Positions 24,921-34,298 of a stretch of DNA of 38,945 bases are shown piece by piece; positions within the stretch are counted from its first letter, which is position 1; the number at the start of each line of letters is the position of its first letter. Made by a program: the position numbers and the translations under genes. The notes under the pieces are model-generated. The model did no database searches. It saw nothing but the letters and a program-made list of their open reading frames with translations, and was not told where the DNA came from. This DNA comes from an uncultured Clostridia bacterium (lineage in GTDB: Bacteria > Bacillota > Clostridia > Oscillospirales > Ruminococcaceae). The DNA lies in assembly GCA_946617595.1 (NCBI GenBank), contig CAMOKN010000237.1:1-38945 (forward strand). Direction: 5' to 3'.

Positions 24921-27065
24921 ATGGATAATATACTGAAAAAAGCACTCGGTGAAGTTCTTACGCCCAGATATTCGGAAGAACTCCGTGATGCATTCGATAC
25001 GGGATATTCTTTCTCCGAAGAATTTGAAAGCAGAATGGAAATCCTTATCAGAAAAACCGACCGACCCGCAATATACAGATACAGAGGATATCTCGCAGCA
25101 GCAGCGGCGGTCGTTATCGCTGCCGGAAGCGCGGTTCTCATACCTGCTGTTATCAATAACAAAGTTTCTGTATCAGATCCTCTTGTAACAGTAACTGCAT
25201 CAGCTGTAACACAGAATGTCATTACTGCAGAAGATGATGTTTCCGAAAATACAACAGTTACCGAAAATACAACAGTCTCTGAAAGTACAGCGACAGATAC
25301 CGATACTGCGGATACCGACGCAAATGACGATACAGCAGCAGTTATAATTGATTCTGCATCAGGAACAGAGACAGTCACACAGACATCTCCTGAGCCGGCT
25401 CAGACCGAGCCGTCGGTCACTTCATCTGAAAATACATCTTCCGATACCACACAAACAGCCGACGATGCAACCATTATTGTAGATGATGATAGCGAAAAGG
25501 AAGATGACAGCGATGAAGACGAACCTATAGTTGACGACAGTGATTCTGATGTTGTAGAAGACGCACCTGCTGGCGATACGATAGTTCTGAATGTTCCGGC
25601 AGGTAAGACTATGGGAGAAGTATTCGATGAAAATTTCGGAGTATCCTTCAATGATCTTTGGGCAAATTATGCCGAATACTGTCCTACAGGTTCACACTCT
25701 ACCGGCAGTTACAGCAGCTTCACTCCTGATAATGACGAATATACATTCATTCAGGACTTTGTTCACAAGCTTGGAAGTGCTGAGAGTCTCGAATACGGAT
25801 TCGGTGCCGAACCGGGTGAAGCGGTGATCAATCTGCATATCGAAGCTAAGCCGCCGAAGCAGTGGAACTACAAGGAGCATTACTCGAACGGCTCATCGTG
25901 GAGATACTATGATGTGTTCTTCAACGCAGGTGACGACTCTGATGAAACTGATGATTCTGACCCTATCGAAGAAGGCGATGCAATAATACCTGCTGATTCA
26001 GACGATATTGAAATAACAGATAATGCTCAGCGGATATATCCGAGGTTCAGGATACAGGTTTATAAAAATTCCTGCGGTGTTTCTTTCAACAGTTACATTG
26101 AGTTCTTCAATGAGAAAACAAACGCGACCGATCTTTACAGCATCGGTGTCTATAAGATGAACAGGGAAGATGTAGATGCTCTGTTTGAAGGATTTGAGAA
26201 GATGTATATTGTCGGAACTCCGGCAACAGTCAGCGACATTTCCGACAGTCTTGGAATAACGGCTGATAATATAGTTCAATCATGGAGCATTATAGACAGG
26301 ATATTTGATACAAATGTCAGATATGCGGATATAGCTCCCGAATTTATCGGACAGTTTTTCAGGAAGCACGGCTCGGATAAGATCACTCTGAACGGCTCGG
26401 AATCGTGGGTCGGATCGGAAGACGGTGAGCGAAGCACATATTATTCAGAAGAGTTCGAGATAAACGGTGAGGTAAGATTTACAGCCATACTGAAAGGCGG
26501 GACTGTTGTCAATGTAACTCTGAGTTCTGACGGAAAATGCTTTATTGATGACAGATTCCGCAGCTGGTACTTTAATATAACACTTGAAGATATCAAGGAC
26601 GTAATGCGTGCGGTAGCAGAAAAGAACGGTTTTGAGATACGATTCTACTCAACTCTCGGTGAATATCTTGCAGGCAAGAATTTTGATAAACTGTCCTATG
26701 CGGAGTGTGTAATTGATAAAGACGACGGAAAATCGTATCTTGTCACGGTCAATGACGAAAAAGACCTCAGAAAGCTTTATGACATGATCGCTGCGGAAGC
26801 TGACAGTGCGGAGTATCTTCCCGGATTCTGGAACGGATTAGGGAATGCGGCGGCTGTCAAGGCAGATAAACACTTGAATTCAATATTACTGAAATCTGAT
26901 GATGTTCTGTATATACGCACATTTTCCAACAATCACTTCCGGCTTTCCAAAGGGTTTACGGAAAGGTTCAGAAAGGCAATAGAGGAATGTGCTTCGGCGG
27001 AGTGGCAGGAGATCGATGTCGATCCTGATACAGACGATGATGATGAGCAAATAGTTGATGACTAA
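24921..27065 (+). CDS. Putative membrane-anchored anti-sigma-like/sensor protein with Thr/Asp-rich stalk
   Basis: Cytoplasmic N-term, one TM (YLAAAAAVVIAAGSAVLIPAVI), long T/S/E/D-rich linker, extracellular domain; immediately 3' of the sigma gene. Confidence 0.7.
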   Translation: MDNILKKALGEVLTPRYSEELRDAFDTGYSFSEEFESRMEILIRKTDRPAIYRYRGYLAAAAAVVIAAGSAVLIPAVINNKVSVSDPLVTVTASAVTQNVITAEDDVSENTTVTENTTVSESTATDTDTADTDANDDTAAVIIDSASGTETVTQTSPEPAQTEPSVTSSENTSSDTTQTADDATIIVDDDSEKEDDSDEDEPIVDDSDSDVVEDAPAGDTIVLNVPAGKTMGEVFDENFGVSFNDLWANYAEYCPTGSHSTGSYSSFTPDNDEYTFIQDFVHKLGSAESLEYGFGAEPGEAVINLHIEAKPPKQWNYKEHYSNGSSWRYYDVFFNAGDDSDETDDSDPIEEGDAIIPADSDDIEITDNAQRIYPRFRIQVYKNSCGVSFNSYIEFFNEKTNATDLYSIGVYKMNREDVDALFEGFEKMYIVGTPATVSDISDSLGITADNIVQSWSIIDRIFDTNVRYADIAPEFIGQFFRKHGSDKITLNGSESWVGSEDGERSTYYSEEFEINGEVRFTAILKGGTVVNVTLSSDGKCFIDDRFRSWYFNITLEDIKDVMRAVAEKNGFEIRFYSTLGEYLAGKNFDKLSYAECVIDKDDGKSYLVTVNDEKDLRKLYDMIAAEADSAEYLPGFWNGLGNAAAVKADKHLNSILLKSDDVLYIRTFSNNHFRLSKGFTERFRKAIEECASAEWQEIDVDPDTDDDDEQIVDD

Positions 27066-27084
27066 AGGGAACCTCTAAAAACAA

Positions 27085-27119
27085 CAGCACTCTGATTTTT
27101 TATCGGGGTGCTGTATTTT
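27085..27119 (+). terminator. Terminator after the anti-sigma-like gene
   Basis: ACAGCACTC...GGGTGCTGT stem (one wobble) followed by ATTTTTG. Confidence 0.7.
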
Positions 27120-27156
27120 TGTACAGTAACACTGACTTTCGGGTCTGCGTCAGCGA

Positions 27157-27251
27157 GTAAAAGTCTTTGGAAAGGGGTTTGGGGGAGAACCTTTCTTCAG
27201 AAAGGTTTCCCCCAATCTCAAGCGCAAGCGACCTCTCATCGTTCTCAAGCG
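27157..27251 (+). repeat. Dispersed G-rich hairpin element, copy 2, plus degenerate CTCAAGCG repeats
   Basis: gtaaaagtctttggaaaggggtTTGGGGGAgAACCTTTCTtcAGAAAGGTTTCCCCCAAtctcaagcgcaagcgacctctc; hairpin 27179-27215. Confidence 0.85.
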
Positions 27252-28174
27252 CGATCATCGAATCTGTCACCCTGGCAGACATCGAGTTCTGCCATGCGTC
27301 TATCAATGCTTCCGAGGACTGATATCTTATCTTTGCTCCAGAGAGGTGCGATCAGCTTTGATTTATCTCCGTCACCGGTAATGCGTTCTATAACTGTTTC
27401 CGGAGGGAGATATTCGAGCTGGCGGACAACCGTTTCGATATAATCCTGCTTTTCCATCGGGTGATACTGCCCCTTTTTGTACATCTCATGGAGAAAAGTC
27501 CCGTCTATTACGTGCAGGAGGTGTATCTTGATACCGTCGGGACGCAGTTTTCCCACAGCCTGCGCGGTCTGTATCATCATTTCATCGGTTTCTTCCGGCA
27601 ATCCGTTTATTATATGCACGCAGGTGCGGACATCGTACTTTTTAAGAAGAAACATTGCCGACAAGAATGACGAGTAGCTGTGACAGGTATTCAGAACATA
27701 CGATGTCCTGTCGTGTATCGTCTGCAATCCAAGCTCTACTGTCGCCGGGATCCCAAGCGACTTTATAAGCTGTATCCTTTCCTTGTCGATGCAGTCCGGA
27801 CGTGTTGCTACAGCAATGCTGTGAACACCGCAGTTTACAGCCTCACGATATTTCTTCTCCAGCGTATCAATGTCCGCATAAGTATTTGAGTGAGCCTGAA
27901 AATAAGCTGTTATCAGCGCATCGGGATATTTTCTGTGAATACGTTCTTTTTCACGTTCTATCTGCTCTGTTATGGAGATGCTGCTGTCCGCAGTGAAATA
28001 TCCGCTGCCGCCGTCACAGAAAATGCAGCCGCCGTGACTTTTGGTCCCGTCTATATTCGGGCAGGTAAATCCCGCATCAATGACCGCTTTTACAACTCTG
28101 CCGCCGTAGGTGTGACGGTTGTGGTAATAAAGCGTGTGATAGCGCTTGTTGTCATCGGAAAATTCAAATCCCAT
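27245..28174 (-). CDS. Radical SAM protein, YtqA/TIGR01212-like
   Basis: FTCPNIDGTKSHGGCIFCDGGSGYF; YFQAHSNTYA; GLQTIHDRTSYVLNTCHSY. Confidence 0.92.
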   Translation of the reverse strand: MGFEFSDDNKRYHTLYYHNRHTYGGRVVKAVIDAGFTCPNIDGTKSHGGCIFCDGGSGYFTADSSISITEQIEREKERIHRKYPDALITAYFQAHSNTYADIDTLEKKYREAVNCGVHSIAVATRPDCIDKERIQLIKSLGIPATVELGLQTIHDRTSYVLNTCHSYSSFLSAMFLLKKYDVRTCVHIINGLPEETDEMMIQTAQAVGKLRPDGIKIHLLHVIDGTFLHEMYKKGQYHPMEKQDYIETVVRQLEYLPPETVIERITGDGDKSKLIAPLWSKDKISVLGSIDRRMAELDVCQGDRFDDRA

Positions 28175-28962
28175 TATATGGCTATCGCCTTTCCGTTTCC
28201 TGTCACAGCAGCTGCATCAAGAACATAGTCTCTGCCCATTACCGCACCGGATCCCTGCAAAGCGGCAGAAACGGTCTTTAGTGCGAGTTCCGGTGTGTTG
28301 TTATTTCTGCTGAGATGACCGAGAAGTATCGAAACAGTCCCTTTTTTTACAAGCTCACGCGCAAATGCCGCACAGTCGCCGTTGGAGAGATGCCCTCGGT
28401 CGGAGCTTATGCGTTTACGGAGCTGATACGGATAATTAAGATTTCTTGTCAGCATTTCCGGATCATAGTTTGCTTCAAGAAGAACAAATCTCGAACCGAG
28501 AAGATTTTCTCGTACTTCCGGAGTGACACAGCCGAGATCGGTGCAGACCGCTATCTTGTTCTCACCGTCGAAAAAAGTGTAGTCCGTGCTTTCCGCACTG
28601 TCGTGCGGTGTATGGAACGCTGTGACCTTAACATTCACAGGTGCATCTTCAAGCTCGCTTATAAGCCGCAGATCCGCACCGGCGGCAGCCTTGTTCTTCG
28701 AGACTATCATGTCCATAGTTCCCTCAGATGCAAAAACCGGAATTTTCAGCTTTTTTGTGAGCATAGGCAGACCTGCGATATGATCGCTGTGTTCGTGTGT
28801 GATAAATACAGCATTTATGTCCGAAACATCGCGTCCCGCAAGTTCAAGCCCGTCGCAAAGCGCTTTGTAGCTGCACCCTATATCAACGATGAAGCCTTTT
28901 CCGCCGCTTTCAATGTAGGTGCAGTTTGCGCTGCTCGAACTGCATATCGAAACGATCCTCAT
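28174..28962 (-). CDS. MBL-fold metallohydrolase (YycJ/WalJ-like)
   Basis: SICSSSSANCTYIES; VFITHEHSDHIAGLPML; LLGHLSRNNNTPELA. Confidence 0.92.
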   Translation of the reverse strand: MRIVSICSSSSANCTYIESGGKGFIVDIGCSYKALCDGLELAGRDVSDINAVFITHEHSDHIAGLPMLTKKLKIPVFASEGTMDMIVSKNKAAAGADLRLISELEDAPVNVKVTAFHTPHDSAESTDYTFFDGENKIAVCTDLGCVTPEVRENLLGSRFVLLEANYDPEMLTRNLNYPYQLRKRISSDRGHLSNGDCAAFARELVKKGTVSILLGHLSRNNNTPELALKTVSAALQGSGAVMGRDYVLDAAAVTGNGKAIAI

Positions 28963-30446
28963 TATGACTCGGGTGTGCCGTATTTCGGCTCGCAGGTAAG
29001 ATTAACACCGAGACGCTTGAATGTACGCTCATCGACAGCCGAGAGGATAACAGTCGAGTGTACCTCACAGCCTCTGAGTTTTGAGAGCTGTTCCATAGCC
29101 TTTTTGGCATCTTCGCTTGTGTTTGCGCATATAGAGAGCGCAAGAAGAGTTTCGTCGGTGTGAAGGCGGGGATTGTTGTTTCCGAGATGATTTACTTTAA
29201 GATTCTGTATAGGTTCTATAACGTGAGGGGACATCAGAAGATTCGCGTCATCAATGCCGCCGAAGTATTTGAGTGCATTAAGCAGCAGGGCAGAAGATGC
29301 ACCAAGAAGATTTGATGTCTTTCCGGTGATGATAGTACCGTCCGGAAGCTCCATAGCGGCAGCGGGATTTCCGGTAGCCTGTTCTTTTGCAAGAGCAGGT
29401 GCAACTACCTTTCTCTCCTCGCAGGTAACTCCTGCCTGCTTCATCAGCAGTTCGAGCTTATACACTTCCTCGTCTGAAACCTGCCCTTTGCGGCGTCCGC
29501 ATAGCCCTATGTAGTATCTTCTGATAATTTCGTCCTTTGCGGCAGCTGATACCACATCATCATCGACTATGCAGTTTCCTGCCATATTCACACCCATATC
29601 GGTAGGCGATCTGTACGGTGATCTTCCGAAAATGCTCTCGAACATAGCGTTCAGCACCGGAAAGATCTCAACATCGCGGTTGTAGTTCACAGTTGTCTTT
29701 CCGTATGCTTCAAGGTGGAACGGGTCGATCATATTCACATCATTAAGATCTGATGTGGCCGCCTCATAAGCAATGTTTACCGGGTGTCTCAGCGGAAGAT
29801 TCCATATCGGGAATGTCTCGAACTTGGCATATCCTGCGTTTATTCCTCTTTTATGCTCGTGATAGAGCTGAGAAAGGCAGGTAGCCATTTTTCCGCTTCC
29901 GGGACCCGGAGCGGTAACGACAACAAGATGACGGCTCGTTTCGACAAAATCATTTTTTCCGTAGCCCTCGTCGCTCATGATAAGGGGGATATTTGAGGGA
30001 TATCCGCTTATCTTATAGTGATGATATACTTTTACACCGAGAGATTCGAGTCTTGACCGGAAAGCATCGGCGGAAGCCTGATTTTCATACTGTGTGAGGA
30101 CGACACTACTTACATACAGACCGAATTTTCTGAAAATCCCCAAAAGTCTAATTACATCAACATCGTATGTAATACCGAGATCGCTTCTGACTTTGTTCTT
30201 TTCGATATCGGCGGAGTTTATGACAATTATGATCTCGGCATCGTCTTTGAGCTGAAGAAGCATTCTAAGCTTACTGTCGGGCATGAATCCGGGCAGCACT
30301 CTTGATGCGTGATAATCGTCGAACAGCTTTCCGCCAAACTCGAGATAAAGTTTGTCACCGAAGTGGGATATCCTTTCACGGATATGCTCGGACTGGGTCT
30401 TCAGATAGAGGTCGTTGTCAAATCCTGTTTTTATGTGTTCCTGCAT
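28962..30446 (-). CDS. DUF1846 domain-containing protein
   Basis: TGFDNDLYLKTQSEHIRERISHFGDKLYLEFGGKLFDDYHASRVLPGF...VVTAPGPGSGKMATCLSQLYHE. Confidence 0.93.
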   Translation of the reverse strand: MQEHIKTGFDNDLYLKTQSEHIRERISHFGDKLYLEFGGKLFDDYHASRVLPGFMPDSKLRMLLQLKDDAEIIIVINSADIEKNKVRSDLGITYDVDVIRLLGIFRKFGLYVSSVVLTQYENQASADAFRSRLESLGVKVYHHYKISGYPSNIPLIMSDEGYGKNDFVETSRHLVVVTAPGPGSGKMATCLSQLYHEHKRGINAGYAKFETFPIWNLPLRHPVNIAYEAATSDLNDVNMIDPFHLEAYGKTTVNYNRDVEIFPVLNAMFESIFGRSPYRSPTDMGVNMAGNCIVDDDVVSAAAKDEIIRRYYIGLCGRRKGQVSDEEVYKLELLMKQAGVTCEERKVVAPALAKEQATGNPAAAMELPDGTIITGKTSNLLGASSALLLNALKYFGGIDDANLLMSPHVIEPIQNLKVNHLGNNNPRLHTDETLLALSICANTSEDAKKAMEQLSKLRGCEVHSTVILSAVDERTFKRLGVNLTCEPKYGTPES

Positions 30447-30482
30447 TTTTTAAGGCTTCCTTTCATATACAATAACATTAAT

Positions 30483-30511
30483 ATTATATAACAAACAACC
30501 CGGAAATTCAA
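30483..30511 (-). promoter_or_regulatory. Sigma-A promoter for the DUF1846-MBL-YtqA operon
   Basis: Minus strand TTGAAT-17-TATAAT. Confidence 0.85.
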
Positions 30512-30646
30512 GAGTTTTTAAAAAAATAGTTGATCGTTCATCATCGCGTCCGCAAGCTCAGAGTCGGAAAACTTTCGGTGCAATAAATTTCTCATATTTC
30601 CGGACAAAACTATATATACTGTAAAAAAAGGAAAAAAGAGGCAGAT

Positions 30647-32287
30647 ATGAGAAAAAGCTTTATGAAAAACACCGCAGTGATGTTTGCGGCAATGTTTATT
30701 TCAAAAGGACTCGGCGCAGTGCTGAAGATACCGCTCGGCAATATCCTCGGAGGGGAGGGAATGGGCTATTTCACCACCGCGTACAGCATCTTCACGCCTG
30801 TGCTGTCATTCGCCTGTGCAGGAATACCCACAATCCTCACGAGAAATGTCGCAGGGTATTCCGCTTCCGGCGAATACGGAAAAATACGCACCGAGCGGCG
30901 TTGCTCGCTGCTTCTTGCCCTGATCGTAGGACTTCTCGGAGCCGCGCTTATCTATATTACGGCTGTCCCGTTCGTCTGCTATATCGCAAATTCTCCGGAA
31001 AGCCTGCCCGGAGTGCTGATAATTGCACCTGCGACCGTATTCTGTTCGATAACTGCGGTATATCGCGGATATTATGAGGGATTGTCGGACGCAGTCCCCA
31101 CAGCGGCTTCACAGGTGATAGAATCGCTTGTAAAGGCGCTTCTGGGTGTGGGATTGTCTTATTTTGTTTACGCAAACGGTGTGAAGCTGTTCGGCTCGCA
31201 GGAAGCGGCACTTCCGTATTCGGCGGCAGCTGCGATACTCGGAGTGACTGTCAGTGAAATGTGCGGTACGTTCTATATGTTTATCCGTTCACGCCGCAGG
31301 TCTGATAATTTCTCAAAATACCGCAAAAAAACGACTGCGGGCGAGATATATGATATATGCAAGGGAATATTCCTGAAAGCGCTTCCGGTATCGCTGGGAG
31401 CAGCTGCGGCAAATCTGCTGTCTCTTGCGGATATGTTCACGATATCGAACTGTATAGATCTTTCGTATGATATGTTTCCTGAGCAGTGGCTGGGGGATCC
31501 GTTATTATCGCGCATAACGGCTGAGACATCGGATTGCGGAACGTTTCTGTACGGCTGTTATGCCGGAATAATAATGTCGGTTTATATGCTTGCCGCAGCG
31601 GCTTCGGGAGTGGTTGCGCGCTGTGCGATGCCGCGTCTTGCATACGCAGCCGGAACATCGGACAGCAGCCGTGTATCTTCCGAGATAAAGCTTCTGATAA
31701 AGGGGACGTCGGTGATAACTGCCCCGATAACTATATTCATGGCAGTATTCTCGGCACCGGTGCTTAGCGTTCTCTATCCGGTGCGCCAGACAGAGGTGGA
31801 AGCAAGCATACCGGCACTTGCGGTACTTGGCGGCGGAGGAGTGATAGCAGGACTTCTCGGAGCGGTCTGTGTGGTTTTCAATTCCTACGGGGATTTCGGA
31901 TTTCCGATAAAACTTACCCTTATAGGAGGTGCTGTTAAGCTGTTTCTTAATGTGGGGTTCATGCTGATACCGGCTCTTAACATTACGGGAGCCGCGATCT
32001 CTGCGGTCCTGTCAAATCTGGTATGTCTGGTGTATGCGTCATCAGAAGCGAAGAAGCGTTTCGGGCAGGACATCAGGTGCATCGGATATTCCGCTCCCTC
32101 GGTGTTCGGAGCGGCAGGGGGTGCAGTCGGGGCATTCCTGTTCTATCGGGGACTGGAAACCTCGCTTGGTACACTCCCGTCGCTTCTTATTGCACTTACC
32201 CTCGGCGGCATCATCTATGCTCTCATGCTGCTGATCTACGACAGTAAAGATTGTATCCGCGTTCTGAAAACCCTCAGAAACCGCTGA
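30647..32287 (+). CDS. Polysaccharide biosynthesis / SpoVB-like (MOP superfamily) flippase
   Basis: About 546 aa, multi-TM; KNTAVMFAAMFISKGLGAVLKIPLGNILGGEGMGYFTTAYSIFTPVLSFACAGIPTILTR. Confidence 0.9.
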   Translation: MRKSFMKNTAVMFAAMFISKGLGAVLKIPLGNILGGEGMGYFTTAYSIFTPVLSFACAGIPTILTRNVAGYSASGEYGKIRTERRCSLLLALIVGLLGAALIYITAVPFVCYIANSPESLPGVLIIAPATVFCSITAVYRGYYEGLSDAVPTAASQVIESLVKALLGVGLSYFVYANGVKLFGSQEAALPYSAAAAILGVTVSEMCGTFYMFIRSRRRSDNFSKYRKKTTAGEIYDICKGIFLKALPVSLGAAAANLLSLADMFTISNCIDLSYDMFPEQWLGDPLLSRITAETSDCGTFLYGCYAGIIMSVYMLAAAASGVVARCAMPRLAYAAGTSDSSRVSSEIKLLIKGTSVITAPITIFMAVFSAPVLSVLYPVRQTEVEASIPALAVLGGGGVIAGLLGAVCVVFNSYGDFGFPIKLTLIGGAVKLFLNVGFMLIPALNITGAAISAVLSNLVCLVYASSEAKKRFGQDIRCIGYSAPSVFGAAGGAVGAFLFYRGLETSLGTLPSLLIALTLGGIIYALMLLIYDSKDCIRVLKTLRNR

Positions 32288-32325
32288 GACCGGTCGATTG
32301 AGCGGAGGATCGTCTGAATGCTTGA

Positions 32326-32405
32326 GGCTATATTGCACAGAGTTTTGGCTGAATTATAAATAAGCTAACTTCGCAATTACCCCACGCTATTTGTGCGGTA
32401 TAGCC
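32326..32405. mobile_element. Putative short derivative of the TIR element (about 80 bp)
   Basis: Imperfect TIRs GGCTATATTGCACAGA / TTTGTGCGGTATAGCC; the last 34 nt align without gaps to the right end of the 11.04-11.27 kb element, sharing tttgtgcggtatagcct exactly. Confidence 0.55.
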
Positions 32406-32434
32406 TTGATTTTTTTGAGATAATATGATAAAAT
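32406..32434 (+). promoter_or_regulatory. Sigma-A promoter for mazG
   Basis: TTGATT-17-TAAAAT, -35 starts at the edge of the short TIR element. Confidence 0.75.
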
Positions 32435-32453
32435 AGAAAAAAAGCTGAAAGGA

Positions 32454-33257
32454 ATGGAAAAAATGTTTGAGATCAAAGAAAAATACGGGATAGAGGATCT
32501 TCGTGAGATAATGAAGGAGCTTCGCAGTGAACATGGCTGTCCATGGGACAAAGAACAGACACATGACACCATAAGAATGGACGTTCTTGAAGAAGCCTAT
32601 GAAGTTGCCGAGGCTATAGACAGCAAAGATCCGGCTTTGCTGAAAGAAGAACTCGGAGATCTGCTGTTACAGGTCATCTTTCATAGTGAGCTTGAAGATG
32701 AACAAGGCTCGTTCAACTTCGACGATGTATGCGACGGTATCTGCAAAAAGCTTGTTTACCGGCACCCGCACGTATTCGGTGAACTTAAAGTAGAAAATTC
32801 AGCTGAAGTCCTCAAAAACTGGGATATACTCAAATCAAAATCAAAGAATGAAGAAAAAGCTTCCGACAGACTCAAAAGTGTCCCGAAACTGCTTCCGGCT
32901 CTCATGCGCGCCGAAAAAGTCGGCAAAAGAGCCTCAAATGCAGGAATGGATTTCCGCTCCACAGAAGAAGTGATAGAAAGATTGAAAAGCGAAATTTCTG
33001 AGCTCGAAAATGCCATAAATGAGGGAAGTGACATAAAACAAGAGGAAGAACTCGGTGATATTTTGTTCTCTTGTACAAATTTATCAAGATTTTTGAAAAA
33101 AGATAGCGAAAAAAGCTTGACATTTGCTGTAAATAAGTTTATAATACGTTTTAGCAGGGTCGAGGCAATGCTCGAAAAAGAGGGAAAGTCTTTTTCTGAG
33201 GTATCCGCAGATCATCTCGATGAGTTGTGGGAGATTGCTAAAGATCCCGTATGCTGA
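32454..33257 (+). CDS. mazG: Nucleoside triphosphate pyrophosphohydrolase MazG
   Basis: LRSEHGCPWDKEQTHDTIRMDVLEEAYEVAEAID...EELGDLLLQVIFHS. Confidence 0.95.
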   Translation: MEKMFEIKEKYGIEDLREIMKELRSEHGCPWDKEQTHDTIRMDVLEEAYEVAEAIDSKDPALLKEELGDLLLQVIFHSELEDEQGSFNFDDVCDGICKKLVYRHPHVFGELKVENSAEVLKNWDILKSKSKNEEKASDRLKSVPKLLPALMRAEKVGKRASNAGMDFRSTEEVIERLKSEISELENAINEGSDIKQEEELGDILFSCTNLSRFLKKDSEKSLTFAVNKFIIRFSRVEAMLEKEGKSFSEVSADHLDELWEIAKDPVC

Positions 33258-33350
33258 GCCGGAAGGCACAGGGCAAGGCATGATCGTCCGCGCACGGCAC
33301 TGCGCAGGACAAAAACCAAAATCATTAATTCATTTTTATGGAGGTTTAAA

Positions 33351-33629
33351 ATGACTAAGGCAGAACTGATATCGGCTATCGCAGAAAAGACCGAACTCAG
33401 CAAGAAGGATTCGGAGAAGGCACTCAACGCTACAGTTGCAGTGATCACCGAAACACTCGCAAAGGGAGATAAGATCCAGCTCGTAGGCTTCGGTACTTTC
33501 GAGACACGTGCTCGTAAGGCTCGTGAGGGTATCAATCCTCAGACAAAGAAGAAAATCAAGATCAAAGCTACGACAGTTCCCGCTTTCAAAGCAGGCAGAG
33601 CTTTAAAGGATGCTTGTGCAAAGAAGTAA
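33351..33629 (+). CDS. hup: HU family DNA-binding protein
   Basis: MTKAELISAIAEKTELSKKDSEKALNATVAVITETLAKGDKIQLVGFGTFETRARKAREGINPQTKKKIKI. Confidence 0.97.
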   Translation: MTKAELISAIAEKTELSKKDSEKALNATVAVITETLAKGDKIQLVGFGTFETRARKAREGINPQTKKKIKIKATTVPAFKAGRALKDACAKK

Positions 33630-33646
33630 TCCAGCGGTTATTCATA

Positions 33647-33680
33647 AAAAGCGGATCCGGTAACAAACGGGTCCGCTTTT
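33647..33680 (+). terminator. Terminator after hup
   Basis: AAAAGCGGA...TCCGCTTTT perfect 9-bp stem, extendable with CCG/CGG. Confidence 0.85.
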
Positions 33681-33717
33681 GCGTATATTGTGATTTCAGA
33701 TCAAAGGAGAAAATACT

Positions 33718-33957
33718 ATGAGACTTGACAAATACCTTAAAGTATCGCGTCTGATAAAGCGCAGAACAGTCGCAAATGAAGCCTGTGATGCAGAAAAAGT
33801 CAGCGTGAACGGAAAGCCGGCTCGTGCATCATACGATGTGAAAGTCGGAGATATCATAGAAATAAATATGGGAAGAACGCCGCTTAAAGTCAAGGTCCTG
33901 AAAGTGCAGGAGGTAGTCGGAAAGGACGGAGCAGGCGATCTTTACGAGACTGTCTGA
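33718..33957 (+). CDS. S4-domain RNA-binding protein (YabO/RqcP-like)
   Basis: MRLDKYLKVSRLIKRRTVANEACDAEKVSVNGKPARASYDVKVGDIIEI. Confidence 0.94.
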   Translation: MRLDKYLKVSRLIKRRTVANEACDAEKVSVNGKPARASYDVKVGDIIEINMGRTPLKVKVLKVQEVVGKDGAGDLYETV

Positions 33958-33988
33958 ATCATCGGTGTTCTAAATCTCAATTTGCGGA

Positions 33989-33997
33989 CATACTATA
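33989..33997 (+). promoter_or_regulatory. Possible sigma-E-like -10 (CATACTATA) upstream of yabP
   Basis: CATACTATA resembles the sporulation sigma-E -10 CATACANT; no clear -35 match. Confidence 0.35.
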
Positions 33998-34031
33998 GTT
34001 ATACAAGAGATTGTACGCAAAAGGAGATACT

Positions 34032-34289
34032 ATGAACAGTAGCATAACGATAAATGACCGCGAGACAACGGTGATCACCGGTGTTAAGTCGGTTGAAAGC
34101 ATTACTGAAAGCGAGATATTTGTATTTACAGAAAACGGCGATCTTATAATAAGGGGCAGGGAGCTGCAAAGTGAAGAATTTGACCCTGCGGACGGAATTT
34201 TCCGGATAAACGGTAGGATAGATTCCGTCAGCTATACGACCGAAAAATACCACCTTTCCGACAATCTGATAAGCAGGTTGTTCAGATAG
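34032..34289 (+). CDS. yabP: Sporulation protein YabP
   Basis: ITINDRETTVITGVKSVESITESEIFVFTENGDLIIRGRELQSEEFDPADGIFRINGRIDSVSY; AAGGAGA before ATG at 34032. Confidence 0.93.
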   Translation: MNSSITINDRETTVITGVKSVESITESEIFVFTENGDLIIRGRELQSEEFDPADGIFRINGRIDSVSYTTEKYHLSDNLISRLFR

Positions 34290-34298
34290 GAGGTAAAT

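Noticed and set aside
27108-27443. 111-aa plus-strand ORF across hairpin element copy 2
   Set aside because: Spans a terminator and repeat, then runs antisense to the YtqA-like gene.
28315-29163. 282-aa plus-strand ORF
   Set aside because: Antisense to the MBL-fold and DUF1846 genes, both clearly coding on the minus strand.
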